Source: Sarcomyxa edulis (Eukaryota > Basidiomycota > Agaricomycetes > Agaricales > Mycenaceae). Taken from it: 64,000 bases of DNA. Numbering within the stretch: position 1 is the first letter of the stretch; each line of letters opens with the position of its first letter. The notes under the pieces are model-generated. The model saw only the letters and a list, made by a program, of their open reading frames with translations. It was not told where the DNA came from and did no database searches. This document shows, piece by piece, positions 43,183-54,624 of the stretch. The DNA is taken from positions 1,426,001-1,490,000 of the forward strand of contig QUOL01000005.1 in assembly GCA_009761415.1 (NCBI GenBank), read 5' to 3'. The translations under genes were made by a program, and so were the position numbers.

Positions 43183-44154
43183 GTTGGTCGCTTGAAATTG
43201 TACGAGTAGGGTCGTTGAGATATGACCATTACTGAGGGCCTCGCTGATTTATACCTGAGTCAACTGAATGAGCACCACGAACGTTGTTGCGATGTCAGTA
43301 GGGCCCAAAGATACTTTGATTAGTACAGATACTGACTTGAGTGCGGCGTATCTGTACATAATACGAACAAGAGGGACACTGGCTGACGAGGAGCGTCGAC
43401 GTTCCATCCTCTGGCTATTCTGATCGTTTTTTTGAGCTTGAGGTAGGTCACTGTGAATAGGCTTGCGAAGACAAGTCGGTCCTAGCTATACATAGTCAAT
43501 TACAAGATTTAGTGATCATGACTAGGCGGCTTAACCATACATTTCATTTTGAAGGGGAGCGATCACGCCAGTCGAATGACAGATCGGTGGCATCTCCTAC
43601 GAAAGGCCATATGGTAGGCTACTGTTGGAGTCACAGAAGCTGTCTGAGGCTCCAATTGATTAAACTCTAAGGAAGTACGCACTCTTGATCAATCGGAAAA
43701 ATTGCAGCGAAGGGCAAGCACGTACTGTTTAGATTCGAACGTTAGACTTGCTGTCCAGCATTCCAGCTGGTGGTAACACCTTCATGATCAAAGTGAAGCA
43801 CCGAACAGAGTCGAGACGGTGGCTGATGCATTTTCTTGATGAAAGATGTGGATGCATTCATATCAAAGTCAAGTTGCTGCGATATGGTCTTGAAGGTGAT
43901 CTTGGAGCTAACCACGGGACATAAATATGCAGACACAGAATCTGATCAAAGCACCGACATTCCAATTGTCAGACAAGCGTTCTACGAAGGCACCCCCACT
44001 CTGCCCCTCGATGACCATAAATAAGCTCAGCTATTAAAAATACGTTCATAAAAAAGAGTGGACCACCTATGGCCCATCGATGAATAACATCGCTTTTGAC
44101 GAAACATAGGTAGGCAGAAAGAAGTTCGAAGAGGTAGTGAAGGGTATAAGGTAT
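43183..44154. other. CFEM2 promoter and segment X-like remnant
   Basis: 43183-43680 is the CFEM2 upstream region, duplicated at CFEM1. 43690-43940 resembles part of segment X copy 2 (GATATGGTC-TGAAG-TGATCTTG). A minus-strand frame at 43742-43936 (ITFKTISQQLDFDMNAST, ending WNAGQQV) may be an exon of the ancestral X gene. No complete gene could be built. Confidence 0.4.
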
Positions 44155-44843
44155 TCAAAGCACTAGAGCGAAACCGAACAAAGCAGCAAGGCTGGCGAAT
44201 GTGCCGGTAGGGAAGGTGTTGGAGATGGCCGCATTGGTGCTTGTTGCAGCAGCTGCGGCAGAGCTGTGACCAAAACGTTATGATGAGCAAATAGGTCTAG
44301 GGTAAAGAGGTGAGACTCACGAGGTTGCCGAAGAGGCAGCGCTAGAGGCGGCACTGACGACACTCGAGGCGGCAGAGCTGGCACTGGAAGCAGCAGAGGC
44401 AGCGCCCGAGGTGGTCGACGCCGGCGATGTAGCCGTCGAAGAGGCAGAAGTCGCGGTGGAAGACAAAGTCACACCCTGCAGACTGTTAGTATGCATGTTC
44501 ATTTCGAGCTATATAATTGGACTTACGACAGCTTCGCAAAGCGATACAGCAGCAGCAATAGCCGAGTTCAAATCGCTGCCTGAGCACGACGATTCGATAC
44601 AGTTGGTCGTGCTCGAGACGAAGGCATTGCTATGGCAGAGGCAAGAGGTATCTGTTGGCTGGCAGCCAGACAGGTCGGCATTGGTTATGCAAGTAGCGGC
44701 ACAGTCTGAGAAGATAGACAAATCTTGAGTACGACGCAGATCCCCAGCGTTGTCAAATACTCACTTGGAAGGCTCTGACGGCCAAGGATGGAAGCCGAGG
44801 TAGAAGCAACAGCCATGGAGAGGGTGAAGAGAGCGAAACGCAT
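44155..44843 (-). CDS. GPI-anchored CFEM-domain protein CFEM3
   Basis: A cell-surface CFEM protein. The ATG at 44843 opens a signal peptide (MRFALFTLSMAVASTSAS), then ILGRQSLP. A phase-1 intron lies before the CFEM core: CAATCITNADLSGCQ, TSCLCHSNAFVSSTTNC, ESSCSGSDLNS and SLCEAV. A long Ser/Ala/Thr-rich stretch follows (TATSASSTATSPASTTSG, then AAS/SAAS repeats). After a last intron comes a hydrophobic end, TFASLAALFGFALVL, with a plausible omega site in the SAAAAATSTNAA region. This is the usual layout of a GPI-anchored CFEM protein: signal, eight-Cys domain, stalk, anchor signal. Four exons. It is only distantly related to CFEM1 and CFEM2. Confidence 0.85.
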
Positions 44844-45433
44844 TGTGATTGACAGTGAAGATGAGGTCGAAAAGACAGATGCGAGATTACCAATGAAGCT
44901 TTGAAAGGCTATGGCGATGGGGAAAAGTTGAACTTGAACATCAAGCCTTTTATATCCCTTGGTATAGAAGCGAACAGCACGGGACCAATTGACCGTACCG
45001 CGCGTGGAGCCCTGTGGAGAAGCGATCGAAGTCCCTCAAATGTGTCGTCCCAATGTCCTGATAGGGTAGATACTGGTACAATTCGCTGATGGAAAACAAT
45101 GGGAGGCCAGACACGCATGGCCAGAGGATAATGGAGACAAACGAACGTCCATAGTCGTACAAAACAAGAAACGAGAACAAGGGGGACCAAAAACGGGATG
45201 TGCCTGGACGCAATTTAGGTAAATTCTCACGAAGGAATCTAAAAGGAACCAAATCAAAATCAGAATTCGAGGGTCCTTTGATTTGAAACTCCGAACTATA
45301 AACTGCAAGGAGATAGCCGAAACCTTAAACTGACCTCGGATGCCGGATATGGTAACCAAGCAACACCAAGCTGGGAAGTGGCGAGGCACGAATCTTTCAA
45401 ATTTCTGCTCATCGATATCCGCAACTGCAAGAC
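44844..45433. other. Divergent region CFEM3/RPL31
   Basis: Promoter side of both CFEM3 (-) and the ribosomal protein gene (+). No other gene seen. Confidence 0.4.
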
Positions 45434-46034
45434 ATGGTGAGTCGACTTGCTGAAACATCTCTGGCCAGAGGACTAACCTTTGATCTTTCTTGCTAGGCCC
45501 CCACCACCACAAAAAAGGTGCTATATACGACCAGGGATGTCTGACAACTTGAGCTAATATTTTACATAGACTGGCGGCAAGACGCGCTCCGCACTCCAGG
45601 ACGTTGTCACCCGGGAGTACACTATCCATCTCCACAAGCGTGTCCACGGCCGTTCGTTCAAAAAGAGGGCCCCATGGGCTGTGAAATCCGTCGTTGACTT
45701 TGCTCAGAAGACTATGGGAACATCTGATGTCCGGATCGACCCCAAACTCAACCAGGCTGTATGGGCACAGGGTATCAAGACCGTCCCCCACAGACTACGG
45801 GTCAAGCTTGAGCGTGAGTGGATTAGAGGTCGTGATATTGCTTGGATGCTAAACCCGTGTTACTCGATATTAGGGAAGCGAAATGACGACGAGAACGCAA
45901 AGGAGAAGCTCTACACCTACGTTACCCATGTTCCCGTCACCTCGTTCAAGGTACTTGACATACACACTCCACTGCTCGCATGACCCTGACACATCCATCA
46001 GAAACTCCAAACGACGGTCATTGACGCAGAGTAG
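45434..46034 (+). CDS. RPL31: 60S ribosomal protein L31 (eL31)
   Basis: A cytosolic large-subunit protein at the polypeptide exit-tunnel rim. Five exons: 45434-45436 (only the ATG), 45497-45517, 45570-45813, 45874-45950 and 46002-46034; the frame is continuous. The protein reads [31 protein letters not shown], then [56 protein letters not shown] and [21 protein letters not shown], ending IDAE. Length and motifs fit the family exactly. The first intron directly after the start codon is a common layout in fungal ribosomal protein genes, where early introns often affect expression. Confidence 0.95.
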
Positions 46035-46387
46035 ATTTTTTGATAGTCTCTCGGTCTGGTCGTGTTGTCCCCGCTGTCTTCTTTTGCCCATCTTTATGCC
46101 AGGATATGCACGTTTATGCCATGTCGCTATCACGCACAAAAAACGAACAAAACCCAATTCGTTGTAAATCAGGCGCACCTACGGTTCTCATTATGCAGTA
46201 AGCACATGCTCTCCCCCAGGATTCGAGCTTATTCGACCAGATCGTACAACTATGGCATTGCCATCACATTGTGCCAACTTTGAGTACTGCACTTCAATGG
46301 AACGACCAACCGATCTATTCCCACAACATGCAAATCAATGAACATAATATCACAGCATTGTCCACTGCACAGTGCAGTATCTCGTCA
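46035..46387. other. Convergent 3' region RPL31/5-phosphatase
   Basis: 3' flanks of two convergent genes. No further gene supported. Confidence 0.4.
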
Positions 46388-49300
46388 TCAACTTATGAAA
46401 TATAATACAAAGTTCTGCCTTCCAAGCGGTGATACAGGTGCGTCTGCATCGTCGCGCATGAGGACAGGCGCAAATATGGCGGCTGAAAAGCAGAATTAAG
46501 TCAGCTACATTCAGGGAGCACTGCAGAAAGTCCGTACCCAACCTCTCTGTTTTTGCGACTGGGTCGTTCGATTGTTGTCCGATAAAATGTAAGAACGCTG
46601 TCACCGAGATCCATACCTGAAAGAGATATAGTGAACATCGATAACAGGATCAGAACATGAAGATCTTGCCACTCACATTCACTGACGCCGGAGGGAACAC
46701 GTCCAGAAGCTGTAGAAGACAATTTAGAAACTAACATCAATATCGTATCATTAAGGAACAAACCTCGAAGGCTTCGTCTCTATTAGTAGCCTGCAGACAC
46801 TTGGCATGCAGCGTTGGAGGAATGACGGGTTCCGCTAAGGAATCTAGAAGCTGTAGAAGCGTCCCTCCAAATGCTAGCGCCACTCTAGGATCCTCAGAAT
46901 TAGGTTTATACGGAAATTCGTGTCCAGTGTCGAGGCACTGGTGGGTTGTTGTCAGAGCCTTGAGGTAATCGGAAAAAGAGATGAGAGACTTGCCTCATGA
47001 ATCTCATCCACTACATCAGTATCAGGCGAAGACAAGAAAAGGCCATCCTAGATGGCCAACCGTTAGCATGCATTAACGGCGTCTCATAAACAGCAACGTA
47101 CAAGATTAGAAGTATCCGTCATCAACCAATTGACGAGTCGCATGATCTCTCGAGGCGCGTTTATAGCACGTTCTGGTGGAAGCAAGTCTTGTGGGGATGC
47201 CAAGTCGCGTATAGGGCCTGGGAGAACGATCAAACGGGAGAGTTTGTTTGCGTAGCATGTATATTCTGATAGTCACATGAGAGTGGTAAGTGTGTCAGCT
47301 AATGCCAGAAGCAAGACAAAGCGATCAAAGTGTACATACCATACTCTCCGGCCAGAGAAATAAAATGGTCTTGACCAAGGATAGTATGCAAAATAAGAGT
47401 GCAGTCAAGTTCTTTGGAGCCAAGATTAAGCCTTGACGCCGAGTTGTTATTTATGTATACAGTGAGAGTGATGGTGGCAGTTTCGCCGGGTAGTATCAGA
47501 TTCTTTTCGAGATTCGGGAATGAGGGAGAGTGTAAACACTAAGCATGGGATTGGATGGACATACTGCGATGGGTTCTATACGTAACCATTCTGGATATAG
47601 AGAGCTCGAGACGTTATTACAGGAAGGGACAGCACACACCTCTGGACACTCACGGATGGGAGTCCCCAGCTCTATAGGTAAGAAGCGGTATGCGCAAGGG
47701 ACCTGAAATCAGGTTTCGCAAGCCTGTCCGCGAGAAAGAGGTGTAGAGTATTCGCACCTTGCCCGTGTTCTTGAGTCTCAAGGTCCTCACAACAGAGCGT
47801 TTGTATCTGTCCGAAAGTTCCGTTGCAAGTTGTGAGTTAGTCACAAGGCAGCGTTTGACCGTGTTCAAAATAAGACGTACGAGACCTTCCCAAAATCTAT
47901 CGTCGTGCTCTCGATTTTTATAGTGGGTCGTTCTTGTGAAGCTTCGTCAAGTAGCCCACCGACTTGACGGTATAAATCTCGGACAGCATCCTCGTATATC
48001 TTTTTGTAAAATGTGTCGACCTAAAAGTGAGGGGATAAGATTGACATATTTCTGTTTTCTACTTCCGTACTGACATGGACGATGAAATCAGCTGAGACAG
48101 GCCGGTGATCACTCATAGTGACCTCTGGATGACCTGTATAATTGAGTTGCTGGATACCAACGGACGGTCCTGATGCGTATAAAATACGATCTGTCCACGC
48201 TGGCTTTCGTCTATAGTTGTATGGCATCGTTGAAATCATTTCGAACGGCGAGACGAGTTGCAATTTGGACACTCACTTTAGATCATACCCCAGTTCATCA
48301 GTAAGATATCCAGGACTGAAGCGATAGGTCCTGGCGGCAGCAGTGAATTTCAGAAAGAATCGTAGAGATCAAATGACTATTTGTGGGCACGAACGGTGGG
48401 TGTGTAATGGTTTGTTCCGAGAAGACATGATTAGGAAATGCCTTCCCTGTTCTCATCGACCTCTTCAACTAATAAAACAGAGAAATCAGCTTAGTCCAGA
48501 AGACTAGAACAGGAACCGACCTGATCATAGTTCAATAAAGTCTCCAAATTTTTGGATCCCCAGGACGCTGAAGCTAATATGCTCCGTACGTCCAGGTCAG
48601 GGATGTCAAGTCGATAATTCAAATCTGTTCGCTGAGTCAAGTTTAGACAACCCTTAATCATCTGGCAGATACTGACCTCCCTGATACACAAAAAAACCCC
48701 GTCAATTTATAGAAGGCGGGGACTTCTGAAAAGTAGTAAACCTCACCATCCATATCAAAAGATCACTCTCATATAATCCCGACATGATCTTCACCATGCT
48801 AACATTCCCATCCGCCTGCCTTCTAGGTTCACTCCCACACTCGAACTTTAATCTCCTTCCCAAATCCCAAAAATCAGTGTTTCGCCTCTCTACCATCTCA
48901 TCAAATGCGGCGAGATGGGAGTTTACGAACGTCAGCGTCGTGGATATAGAGGGCATTCTGGGGTCAGATGAACTATGTGACGACGGTGGAGGTGTGAATA
49001 CGAGTCGGATAGCGGTAGCGCCTTTGTTCCCCTGCATGATGATGAAGCATTATCTTACTGGATTATGCAACGAACGGAGACATTTTTACGGACCATTATA
49101 CCCATTATACCCGCTCCAATAGCGGTCGTTTTGACCTCGAAACAGTCTCGGAGAGGTTTTCTCACGAGAACGAGCATAAGCATGCCTACCAATTGTTTCG
49201 ACGCCAACTACAGCGATGAATACAAGATCAGAATCAGTAAAAGGACATATCATACTGTGCATATGTCGGTTTGACATACCTTGACATACCCCGTTCTATC

Positions 49301-51159
49301 ATTACCAGGGTCCAAAGCTTCAAGAACTGCAGCGCACCACGCGTCCTCACGAGTAGTCTTAGTGGAATAGAGCAAAGCTTCAGTAGAGAGGTCGAGTTCC
49401 TGAAACGAGAAAACGAGAAGATCCGGAGGAATTTTCGGGTCGTCGCCTGGGGCCTCTGGGAGCGCTCCTACATTCGTATCACCGGATAGGGTTGTAGCTG
49501 ACTTCGGAATGATAACATTCGTCTTCGTTTCTGCAGATGCAATGGATTCTGGGGATTCAGCAAGTGTTGTGACCTCAGACCTTGGTTCAGATATTGATTG
49601 CGCCTGTGCATCGTCCGTCAGGTCGATATCAGTATACTGCGGACTATCAGAACCTTCTGAGACCGACTGTTCTTTCGTTCCGGTCTCTGTATGACCGACA
49701 CAGCATTCATAACACGACGACAGATATATATCCAAGATGACTTACCGGATTCGAAATCAAATTCAACTGCCTCAGGCCCGTTGCTAACATCGATACCTCC
49801 CATGGAAAGAGGTGACACGGCCGGGATGGGAGGTATCGACATTCTCGAACCTGAATTCTTACTATCAAGAGCCTTTGTTTCGGGGTGTAGTATACCCCTG
49901 ACCCATTTTCTCAAATCGACACGCTTTTCTGAGCCCGCATCCTGAGTGGCACTACCACCAGGCAGTCCACCGTTGACGTTAAATGTACCCGTGCGTATTC
50001 TAGACCCCAAATGATACCAAACGAAAGTATAGATTAGTACCACAGTAGAGTCAACTCGGATAGAACGCGTCACGCGATATGGAACAATGAAAGCACTCAC
50101 CGAAGCGCAGTCTTGTTACCTTCAGTGGCTTTGCCATCTCGAGTGATAGCAATACGGCGAGCTTGAGCTCGTACCCACATGTCAATGAGTAGCTCTAGAT
50201 CTTCCGTTGCTCTGTCACCTGGGTCGCCCGCACTTGCATTGGAGAGTGTGAGAGTCGGTGAGAGTGGTGTCGGTAGTTGAAGGAGGGAGGTAGAATCAGG
50301 ATCAGGATTGGGAAACAGAGTTGGGGGGTTTCGGACTGTGCATCTAGTCAGTTGAAATCTTTCATTTGGTCAAGTATCGAGGGCAACTCGCGTAGGAGAG
50401 AAACATAAGCCTCTACATCCATGCCGTGTTTCGCGGTATGTGTATATGGGATAAGCCATTCATATCTGGAGGGCGAGGGTGGGCTTTTATCTAGCAAAAA
50501 CAACATATAAAGATTTCATGAGAGTGTAAACTATAGTGACGACACAGTACCTGCGATCTCCCTGATCGTCCTACATTCCGCTAGGACAGAACGGAGATTT
50601 GTTATATCGTTCGTGCGGAGCGTTATTACTCTCTCATCACGCGTAGTCTTTGTCGACTGAGTAGTATGTGCAGGAGTGATAGTTAATGCGAAACCTGTAT
50701 TATATAGATACATCAATGAAACGGGATAACGTTGGGTTAACATACTTTGCTTGCGAGACTGAGGTGTAGCGCGAGACTCGGATATACTGACACTGATGGA
50801 GAAATCAGTGTGTATTGGTAGAGCGCGGTGGAAATGTAGATTAGGTTGACTGGAATTTCCATAGACGAAAATGAAGAGGCTAGACAGAGGTTCGCTCATG
50901 TATGAGCGGTACTATTCTTGCAATGAGAATGCGCGCACCTGCCCTCTCCGTCCCCCCCTACTGCATCGGTAGTCTTATGTGAAACAACAGCTATGACCGC
51001 TCTCGAAGTAAGTCCATTCTGTTGTGATCCTTCTAGTAAATCCTCCTCGTGGTCTGAATCCGACTCCAGCGACGTGACGTGGTTCGCGACGAGTACACCT
51101 TCAAGGACAGCTTTTACTTCTTCTTGTGGGCGTAATAGAGATCGTATTGTTGTGGCCAT
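46388..51159 (-). CDS. Inositol polyphosphate 5-phosphatase, OCRL/INPP5B-like
   Basis: Hydrolyses the 5-phosphate of phosphoinositides at membranes. Many exons, read on the minus strand from the ATG at 51159 (MATTIRSLLRPQEE). The N-terminal third is unusual and acidic (SDSDHEEDLLEG). The phosphatase domain follows in order: RTGTFNVNGGLPG, LLVFSFQELDLSTEALLYS, NKGATAIRLVF, TFVNSHLAAFDEMVERRN, the DLNYRLDIPDLDV motif, KPAWTDRILYA, and TMSDHRPVSADF with the catalytic Asp-His. The C-terminal part continues as in OCRL-type enzymes and ends in AAIFAPVLMRDDADAPV and LGRQNFVLYFIS, which resembles the last helices of a RhoGAP domain; the arginine finger was not located. Exon borders between domains were not all fixed. 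It shares a 41-base divergent start region with the gene at 51201. Confidence 0.85.
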
Positions 51160-51200
51160 ATTGTTCACCTGGTAATATTATCTGCAGTGGACCAAAAATT

Positions 51201-51878
51201 ATGAAGGAGGAGGATGGGTCGATCGTGGCTGGAAACGGACTCGGAAATGCTACTGCTCGTTTTGTTCGCGACACTCATCATGATGGTAGAATCAAACTCT
51301 GGAAAGGGTATCCATCGGACGACTTCAAGCATTGGTGCTTATCTGAAGATTTAGGACATCATCGAGCGCGGACATGGAGCGACGGTACCTCCAGACTTGG
51401 ACTCGGAAGGCATACCATACTCATCGGCGACATGTATCGCTCTCGTTCCGTCCATCAAATACCTGTTGAGCTCGCAGTCTCGGAACAACCCTCAGCAAAC
51501 ACAGATATCCCGAACCTTGCAGCCTTTTCTGAAATCACTCACGGACTTTGCGAGGCACGATATCGATGTTCAGCATTCAAACTGACTGGTAGTAGTATCA
51601 CTAACGATGTACGTCTGTCAAGTTTCTTATCTGTCTTGGAACGATTCTCGTGAATAGATAGATTTATCGAGTGACTCTCGATGGTGTAAATTCACTCAAA
51701 CACGTCGTTGCCAGGATTTCGATTGGAATCCGAGGTGTGTTAGCTCCGGAAGCATATAAGATGAATAGACTTTTTCGTTCGTTAAAGGTCGCAATTATTC
51801 CTCGAATCTGCTGAGCGTATGTTGCGAGCGTGGATGACTAGTGGTCGAGGATACCCCGATACACGAGAAGTAATTTGA
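51201..51878 (+). CDS. Unrecognised 191-residue protein
   Basis: Three exons in one frame: 51201-51608, 51658-51734 and 51788-51878. The ATG at 51201 gives MKEEDGSIVAGNGLG. The protein contains FVRDTHHDGRIKLWKGYP, DDFKHWCLSEDLGHHRAR and GRHTILIGDMYRSRSVHQ, and after splicing DLSSDSRWCKFTQTRRCQDF, DFDWNPR and ESAERMLRAWMTSGRGYP. There is no signal peptide, no membrane segment, and no family I can name. Two introns of normal size with standard ends that both preserve the frame, plus even amino-acid composition, support a real gene. It starts 42 bases from the 5-phosphatase start in the opposite direction, so the two probably share a promoter. Confidence 0.5.
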
Positions 51879-52106
51879 ATATGTAATCCAGGTATATAGT
51901 GCGGTTCGGAGGTACAATGCATATGCTAAGAAAAACGAAGTTGGTTCTAAGACGGAACATACAATGAAGAAGTCAGAAAAGAGGCATCCAGACAAAGAAC
52001 AGCAAGGGAACGTACTGAGTGGAAGTATAAAGGTATGAACAGAAATATATGACCGATGTGGGACAGATGTGGTCTATGTGCTGCTGTTGCCACCGCGGAT
52101 GAATAT

Positions 52107-52609
52107 TCATTGCCAGCGATTGGAACGCGCAGGAGACCGGTTGAGCCAAAAGGCGGCGTTGGTGCATCCCCGCCCTTGCCATAAGCCCCAAGGATTTTGA
52201 TTTGACATTGGGTTTATTCCCGCCATTTGGCCGCCTCCCGTCTTTCGCCATGAGTCGTGTCCGTAACTCTGAGGGGAATAATAGTCATGCTTAGGCGGAT
52301 GTGTCTGTGAATGCCATTTGGTTTTCTGCCAGTGGGAGGGGGGGATAGGAGCAGAGGATGTTATAGGAGGTGTAGGTACAGCGGGTCTCCCCGCCATTGT
52401 GCTTTTGGAAAGCCAGATGGTAGCCCCGGAGCTACTGAGCTTCACGCACACATCTGTACCCTTCATGACTAGGATACATCCTACAACCGCGCCTGTCGAG
52501 ACTAGTACGGCAGCGCCAATCTGAGAACTATATAAGTGAACATACCAATGCTGGGATGAGATAAGAAACTCACGATCTGGTCGGTAGTAAAAGTGTAGCT
52601 AGCGCTCAT
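52107..52609 (-). CDS. Small one-helix membrane protein
   Basis: Two exons on the minus strand. Exon 1, from the ATG at 52609, encodes MSASYTFTTDQI. After an intron the frame continues IGAAVLVSTGAVVGCILVM, a single membrane helix, then a Ser/Pro/Trp/Gly-rich region (PAVPTPPITSSAPIPPSHWQ, NPMSNQNPWGLWQGRG) to a stop at 52107. It is about 140 residues. No family is recognised; small tail- or signal-anchored proteins of this kind are common in basidiomycetes. The join across the intron is phase 0 and clean. Confidence 0.55.
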
Positions 52610-53694
52610 TTTCCCGAGCACGATGATACGTGCAAAAGTTTAAGACACCACTGCAAGTTGACTTCTAGGGGTGAAGGGATTCCTAAGACCAAGATAACCG
52701 TTCTTATGGGAGGCGTGTCGGACTCGCTCCCGTAAGTTCAAGACTATAGCCAGCTGTAAATCACAGCTGAACGTTGTGGGTATCTTGATTCAAGGAATCC
52801 CAGTGCCGATAAGCGTCACCCACGTGTTCGCGGCCGCTCGCGTTCTTACAAGTTGCAATCGTACTTTGATCGTACTGTACTACTCTTTCTTGTCCTCGTT
52901 CCCAACTCATTTGCGTATATCTATCATTGCCAGCCAGTTATTCGCGAACGATATGTTCCCGGGAAGACCCATCTGGAGTTAAGGACATCAAAGCCCCCGA
53001 GTCAAGTGTACACTCGAACCTCGTCGCCGTTCAAGTTATATTCCGAAAAATCTCTCAAATCCCTGTTGTACTTTCCGAGGTCGGTACGCCATATTCAAGG
53101 CTACTCGAGACACTTATGAAGTGACCCTGATGTTAGCTTGGATTCCATCGGATTCCTGTAAATCGCCAACTGCACCGAACTTGAAGCCGCACCTTTGCTG
53201 GAGAAGGCTGGGTGATAGCTGACTCGATCTTTCTGGAAAATAGCTATAATCACAGACCGTAAAGCCTTCCATCTTTTTGTCTGGATGAACTGTCGACCGT
53301 CTGCACACCGAGGCTGAGCCCCAAGACGCAATGTTGCACAACAGAGGCCTTCTACCAGGAACGTCACAAATGATCTCGTCGATTGGCGCGAGGATTGGAG
53401 GAGCCAGAGCTCAACTCTCACTAGTACTAATACTAGCAGTGCATGGTTCATCCACTGCTCAAATCAGAGACTGGCCATTCCGAAGCTCTCACTGTTATTG
53501 TCAGGTTCTCGAATATTGAGAGACCGCTGTAATTTGTATCCTACTCACCCTAGACGTCTCGTCTGTTGACGTATTTACCCATAGTCCATGGCTATCGTAG
53601 CCAACAAAGTCATGCCAGGACGACAGCTTCCCTGAGGTATAAAGTCTCTGTAGAGACTGATTGACTTCACCATTCCGACATCATCTCTCTGATC
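52610..53694. other. Intergenic, about 1.1 kb
   Basis: No supported gene. Frames on both strands between 52776 and 53519 are short and unlike known proteins. Near the right end, GGTATAAAG at about 53637-53645 is a good TATA box, 50-60 bases before the ORF at 53695. Confidence 0.4.
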
Positions 53695-54015
53695 ATGCAG
53701 ACCTCAAGTTTCGCTCCCATAGTGCTCGCGGTCATTGTTATCGGCTGTTCCCGGCTACTATGCACCAATGCTGCCCCTACTATCATCTGTGAGTTTGCCT
53801 CGTCACAAACCGTCTGTTCGACGAAACCCAGCTCATCATCCATTATTCAAGCACGACGAATCATACATACCAACGTCATTCAAGGAGGATTCGTATTCGA
53901 CGCTTTCTACGAGACTGAGTCCGATTTTAACGTTCTCATTTCTTCCACTAAGTCACCATCTAACATACTATTTTTCTACAGCCCCGATAATGACACCTCC
54001 TTGCAAGCTCGTTGA
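53695..54015 (+). CDS. Putative small secreted protein
   Basis: A single open frame of 106 codons with a clear signal-peptide-like N-terminus: MQTSSFAPIVLAVIVIGCSR, then LLCTNAAPT as a likely cleavage region. The rest (SSSSIIQARRIIHTNVIQGG, FYETESDFNVLISSTKSP) has no known domain. A TATA box sits at the right distance upstream. An intron could remove part of the frame (53790-53851), so the exact product is unsure. It may also be the first exon of a decayed gene, because sequence just downstream (54110-54300) resembles the 3' flank of the seven-helix gene. Confidence 0.4.
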   Translation: MQTSSFAPIVLAVIVIGCSRLLCTNAAPTIICEFASSQTVCSTKPSSSSIIQARRIIHTNVIQGGFVFDAFYETESDFNVLISSTKSPSNILFFYSPDNDTSLQAR

Positions 54016-54624
54016 AGCCTCAATTCTCGGACGTCAGACCGCTCTGTCCCGCTACTTTGTATGTGTCTGACTCGTGGTAGGTTCCCTCGACTGACTAATC
54101 TGTTTATCTTTGGTAGCTCAGTTGTATTATATAGACGTTTCAATTGACCAGACAAAGTATGCAAAGGAAGACATTTCAACTATGCAAGAGTAAGGAGGGA
54201 AATTACCGACTGATCTGTCCTCAGATTTGATGCATCTTCTTGCTCCTCCTACTCCTCAAAAACGATTCGATCTTCCCATTCTAATCACAGATATGACGCT
54301 ATACTTAGTGCAACAGACCAGTGCACCGCCGGTGCTGTTTGACGCCGTGCCGCTCAAGCTCTGAAGATCCCTTGCAATCACCCCCTCGTTACTTCGTCGC
54401 GTTCTATGGCATGCTTAGGCTTTTAGGGGGTTCTTCAACAGCTTTTCCGATTCGGAACTGTCATGTTCCCATTCCCTTCATTGTGTTCGATTCACACAGC
54501 ATCTTGCACCTGTGCATATCAGAGTATCCTGTCAGTGACGGGTCAGTGTTGATACTATCAGCTTGATGCTTCTACTTAACCTGGACCCATTCGTTCATCC
54601 CCAGCAGAGTAACCTACAGTTAAG
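54016..54624. other. Intergenic with a remnant of the seven-helix gene's 3' flank
   Basis: 54105-54260 resembles 55990-56130 downstream of the seven-helix gene. Both have TTTGG(T/C)AGC-CAGTT-GTAT-TA, GTTTCAA-TGACCA-ACAAA-TAT, and later GA-TC(G/A)ATGC-TC. This suggests a former tandem copy of that gene upstream, now mostly lost. Otherwise empty. Confidence 0.4.

Noticed and set aside
51126..51200. Upstream extension of the gene at 51201 (a GTG-type start)
   Set aside because: The extension has no ATG at its start and would overlap the first codons of the opposing 5-phosphatase gene.
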